Source: Planctomycetaceae bacterium (GTDB taxonomy: Bacteria; Planctomycetota; Planctomycetia; Planctomycetales; Planctomycetaceae). From it: DNA of 8,898 nucleotides. The stretch covers positions 1 to 8,898 of the forward strand of contig JALWSL010000065.1 of assembly GCA_027080405.1 (NCBI GenBank), given 5' to 3'. Position numbers and translations under genes: made by a program. Below, in pieces: positions 7,470-8,898 of this stretch (positions are counted from its first letter, which is position 1; every line of letters starts with the position of its first letter). A model generated the notes under the pieces. It did not search any database. It saw nothing but the letters and a program-made list of their open reading frames with translations, and was not told the DNA's origin.

Positions 7470-7847
7470 TCAGGTTGTTGTTTTTGATCTTCGCTTCGAG
7501 CGTGAATTCAAGGGTTCGGAACGGGAATACTCGGCTCCGGCTCCCTGCATGAAGTTGGGGCCAGAAACAAGTTTGATCCCATCGAGCGTATTCGCGTTCA
7601 GGATAATGTGCTGCGTGGGCGTTCCATCGTCCAGATAGAGCCCTGCATCGCCTTCGCCACCTGTGATAGCGGCCTTGGCACCGGCAATCATGGCGTCCAG
7701 AGCAGCTTGACTATCAGCCCTTAACTTGCATTTGACTTTGTTCATGAGTACAGTAAGGCGTACAAGACTCCCGGCGATCCGTACAGGTTGCTGGGAGAAT
7801 GTCGCCTGAACTTCGTTGAATGTGTAATTGCCGAGCTTGTATATCAT
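7470..7847 (-). CDS. N-terminal part of a frame-split minor tail protein
   Basis: 125 codons from ATG at 7847; a TTG at 7868 is also possible, but AGGTG 5 nt before the ATG supports the shorter form. The sequence begins MIYKLGNYTFNEVQATFS, has an ADSQAALDAMIAGAKAAI helix (about 52-69), then GLYLDDGTPTQHIIL (about 77-91) and ends its plausible part with FMQGAGAEYSR. I recall this layout (tail-type strand, alpha helix, LYLDDG loop, GAEYS then FRT) as the first half of a minor tail protein in planctomycete phage-like clusters. After Arg109 the frame gives 16 basic, Ser/Thr-rich residues (SEPLNSRSKRRSKTTT) unlike the preceding part, then stops. The -1 frame gives the expected continuation. It is either a frameshift mutation, a sequencing error or, less likely, programmed frameshifting. 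Confidence 0.7.
   Translation of the reverse strand: MIYKLGNYTFNEVQATFSQQPVRIAGSLVRLTVLMNKVKCKLRADSQAALDAMIAGAKAAITGGEGDAGLYLDDGTPTQHIILNANTLDGIKLVSGPNFMQGAGAEYSRSEPLNSRSKRRSKTTT
7518..7523 (-). other. Apparent -1 frameshift point in minor tail gene
   Basis: Read on the minus strand, the zero frame gives GAG TAT TCC CGT TCC (E Y S R S). Reusing the last T of CGT gives TTC CGA ACC CTT GAA (F R T L E), which continues a typical strand into the downstream open frame. One T lost from an ancestral CGTTTCC (now CGTTCC) would explain the break. No X-XXY-YYZ slippery heptamer lies at this point. An A-rich stretch (TCA AAA ACA) lies near the end of the zero frame, but slipping there would leave about a dozen poor residues in the product. 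Confidence 0.6.
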
Positions 7848-8037
7848 GATTGCACCTGTCGACCCCAAGCGAAACGCTCCGCCGAAACGACCTGTCTTGC
7901 GCAGGATTCGCTATCAGCAAAAGAGGGTAAAACTGCCTCCTTCACTATGGTGGGAGGTGTTTGGACCTACCATTTTGGTTTTGTGTTGCTTCGTATTTTG
8001 TGTTGCACTGGCTGTCTACAATATCTTGTCCTTATGA
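7846..8037 (+). CDS. Small single-pass membrane protein
   Basis: 63 residues from ATG at 7846, on the strand opposite the tail genes. The N-terminal half is basic and Pro-rich (KRNAPPKRPVLRRIRYQQKR, residues 8-27). It is followed by SLWWEVFGP and a hydrophobic segment at about 39-61 (PTILVLCCFVFCVALAVYNIL), so it is probably a membrane protein with its charged tail in the cytoplasm. The ATG shares CATG with the start of the divergent tail gene, and no good Shine-Dalgarno precedes it, so the true start could be the in-frame TTG at 7828 or a later codon. It ends 13 nt before the next plus-strand gene, likely its operon partner. Family not recognised. A lysis role is possible from size and topology only. 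Confidence 0.6.
   Translation: MIAPVDPKRNAPPKRPVLRRIRYQQKRVKLPPSLWWEVFGPTILVLCCFVFCVALAVYNILSL
7853..7857 (-). promoter_or_regulatory. Shine-Dalgarno of the split minor tail gene
   Basis: AGGTG on the minus strand, 5 nt before the ATG at 7847. It favours this ATG over the TTG at 7868, which would place the site inside the coding sequence. Confidence 0.5.
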
Positions 8038-8039
8038 CC

Positions 8040-8043
8040 GAGG
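8040..8043 (+). promoter_or_regulatory. Shine-Dalgarno of the 109-residue membrane protein
   Basis: GAGG on the plus strand, 7 nt before the ATG at 8051, within the short gap after the stop of the upstream small membrane gene. It supports this ATG over the upstream in-frame ATG at 7961. Confidence 0.6.
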
Positions 8044-8050
8044 TTTCGTA

Positions 8051-8380
8051 ATGAACGCAAATTCTGACAGGCCATTTGTCTTCTCGCCCTGGTTCACGGT
8101 CCTGGCCTTTTCTGTTCCCATTCTCGGTTTCGCTATCATGGCCGGCTGCCTACTCTACGTGGATGCCCGGGGCCACCGTTCCAGCCGTGCTGAATACCGG
8201 GCCGCCCTGCAGGAATACGCCAACGCAAAAATTATCCATCGTGAAGAAAATGATCGTTATGAACGCCTTAGTGCTATTGGTTCTGAACTAAGACATGAAT
8301 CACTTGAAAGAATAAAACGAAACAATAAACGATTGAAAATAGCGCGCGAAAGACTCGAGAGACTTACTCCTGATCCCTGA
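8051..8380 (+). CDS. Small membrane-anchored coiled-coil protein
   Basis: 109 residues from ATG at 8051, supported by GAGG 7 nt upstream. A hydrophobic segment spans about residues 14-37 (FTVLAFSVPILGFAIMAGCLLYV), then a long charged, helical tail (about 44-105; EYRAALQEYANAK, ERIKRNNKRLKIARERLER) that probably forms a coiled coil. The layout, one N-terminal transmembrane helix plus a soluble helical domain, is that of inner-membrane spanins or small envelope anchors, but no family-level match is claimed. It follows the 63-residue membrane protein by 13 nt, so the two are probably co-transcribed. Its 3' end overlaps the convergent tape-measure gene by 17 bp. An upstream in-frame ATG at 7961 would antisense-read the previous gene and lacks support. 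Confidence 0.7.
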   Translation: MNANSDRPFVFSPWFTVLAFSVPILGFAIMAGCLLYVDARGHRSSRAEYRAALQEYANAKIIHREENDRYERLSAIGSELRHESLERIKRNNKRLKIARERLERLTPDP

Positions 8381-8898
8381 TCTCTCCTAACCTCCTTTCC
8401 ATTTCATCGATCCGCGTTGGAACTGCTTCTAATTCTGCAATTTTACCAATAAGTTTATTGATGGAATTCTTCTCCTGCTGTTTTTTCTTTTCGATAAACT
8501 GCTGAACCTCTTCCGCCAAATCTTCAATCTCATCATTCTTGTCGCCGATCTGGTTTTTCAGGATGCCGATCTTCGCGTTTGAATCCCCGGTTCCGAACGG
8601 TTTGAACAGATCCAATGCTCCCCGCTGCTGCCCAATCTGCGAGAACTTCTTCCCGGTGAAGCCCGACACGCCGGAACCGCCGAGAGACTCCAGTTTCAGT
8701 AATTCTTCTCCTGAGAGCTTGTCACCTGCTTTCACTTTCTCTGACAACTTCTTGAAAGTAAGGAATTGCTTCGGGTCCAGTCGCCCGATCCGTTCCTGTA
8801 ACGTCTGTTTGCGTCCCTCCTCGGCTGCCAGCGTATCTTTAAGAACCTGCAATTCAGATTTTGCCTTATCAAGGCTCTTTTGCTTGATTGTTTCCTGC
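8364..8898 (-). CDS. Coiled-coil C-terminus of a large tail protein, probably tape measure (5' end outside window)
   Basis: The frame stays open to the right window edge (177 codons visible before TAA), so the TTG at 8852 is not a real start. The visible part is almost wholly charged heptad-like helix: KSLDKAKSELQVLKDTLAAE at the edge, then QERIGRLDPKQ, and DKNDEIEDLAEEVQQFIEKK and IAELEAVPTRIDEMERRL near the end. A short Gly/Ser-rich break occurs around SLGGSGVSGFTGKKFSQIG. There is no membrane helix in this part. A long coiled-coil protein just upstream of minor tail and hub-like genes is usually the tape measure, which sets tail length; that identity is inferred from position and composition. 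The intervening plus-strand pair separates it from the next minus-strand gene by about 515 bp. Confidence 0.65.
   Translation of the reverse strand, partial: QETIKQKSLDKAKSELQVLKDTLAAEEGRKQTLQERIGRLDPKQFLTFKKLSEKVKAGDKLSGEELLKLESLGGSGVSGFTGKKFSQIGQQRGALDLFKPFGTGDSNAKIGILKNQIGDKNDEIEDLAEEVQQFIEKKKQQEKNSINKLIGKIAELEAVPTRIDEMERRLGEIRDQE

Noticed and set aside
7470..7500. A-rich TCA AAA ACA stretch as a programmed -1 slippery site
   Set aside because: It does not form a canonical X-XXY-YYZ heptamer, and the family-like sequence already lies in the -1 frame about 40 nt earlier.
7816..7845. Sigma-70-like TTGAAT and TATATC with 18 nt spacing before the plus-strand pair
   Set aside because: Weak matches, and the -10 element would put transcription start inside the predicted coding sequence; likely chance.
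7961..8050. Upstream in-frame extension of the 109-residue membrane protein
   Set aside because: It would overlap the small membrane gene in another phase, and the ATG at 8051 has a good ribosome-binding site.
8076..8291. Open frame nested in +1 phase inside the 109-residue membrane gene, like the Rz/Rz1 arrangement
   Set aside because: It has no lipobox Cys after its hydrophobic part, so there is no support for an outer-membrane spanin.
8364..8390. Possible bidirectional terminator between convergent genes
   Set aside because: Only a short repeat (CTGATC/CCTGATC) is present, with no stable GC-rich stem and no T-run.

Overview
The window looks like part of a prophage or phage-like element in a planctomycete. 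It covers the end of a tail-morphogenesis operon and the accessory genes that follow it. The assignment rests on recalled resemblance of several tail proteins (the 7470-7847, 4255-5847 and 5849-7141 products) to families I know from planctomycete phage-like clusters. It also rests on a Cys-rich N-terminal module typical of that group and on moderate GC by eye. No database search was possible.

Layout, read along the minus strand from high to low coordinates. First comes the C-terminal coiled-coil end of a large protein cut by the right edge, probably the tail tape measure (8364-8898). Next is a minor tail protein whose reading frame is split by a -1 shift near 7520 (parts 7470-7847 and 7144-7464). 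It is followed by a beta-helix-like structural protein (5849-7141), a tail/baseplate-hub-like protein (4255-5847), a small virion-type protein (3551-4258) and a very Cys-rich protein of about 580 residues (1809-3551). The last two genes are enzymes: a phosphoribosyltransferase-HAD phosphatase fusion (469-1812) and a PAPS-type sulfotransferase cut by the left edge (1-472). The sulfotransferase has no stop codon inside the window and was found by translating the edge. Most junctions on this strand are ATGA or TGATG overlaps or gaps of a few bases, so the genes read as one translationally coupled operon.

Two small membrane-protein genes (7846-8037 and 8051-8380) lie on the plus strand between the tape-measure end and the next tail gene. 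The first starts on a CATG shared with the divergent tail gene. The second overlaps the tape-measure gene tail to tail by 17 bp. They may be a lysis or accessory cassette, but their function is not established.

The most interesting part is the left end. A PRPP-binding transferase fused to a HAD phosphatase matches the two steps described for ribofuranosyl addition to bacterial polysaccharides (transfer of phosphoribose from PRPP, then dephosphorylation). It is directly coupled to a sulfotransferase and follows the tail-tip-type genes. Together they suggest a cassette that modifies a glycan or protein on the virion or the host surface. This is an inference. There are no tRNA or rRNA genes, CRISPR arrays or insertion sequences that I can see, and no gene-free stretch longer than about 20 bases.
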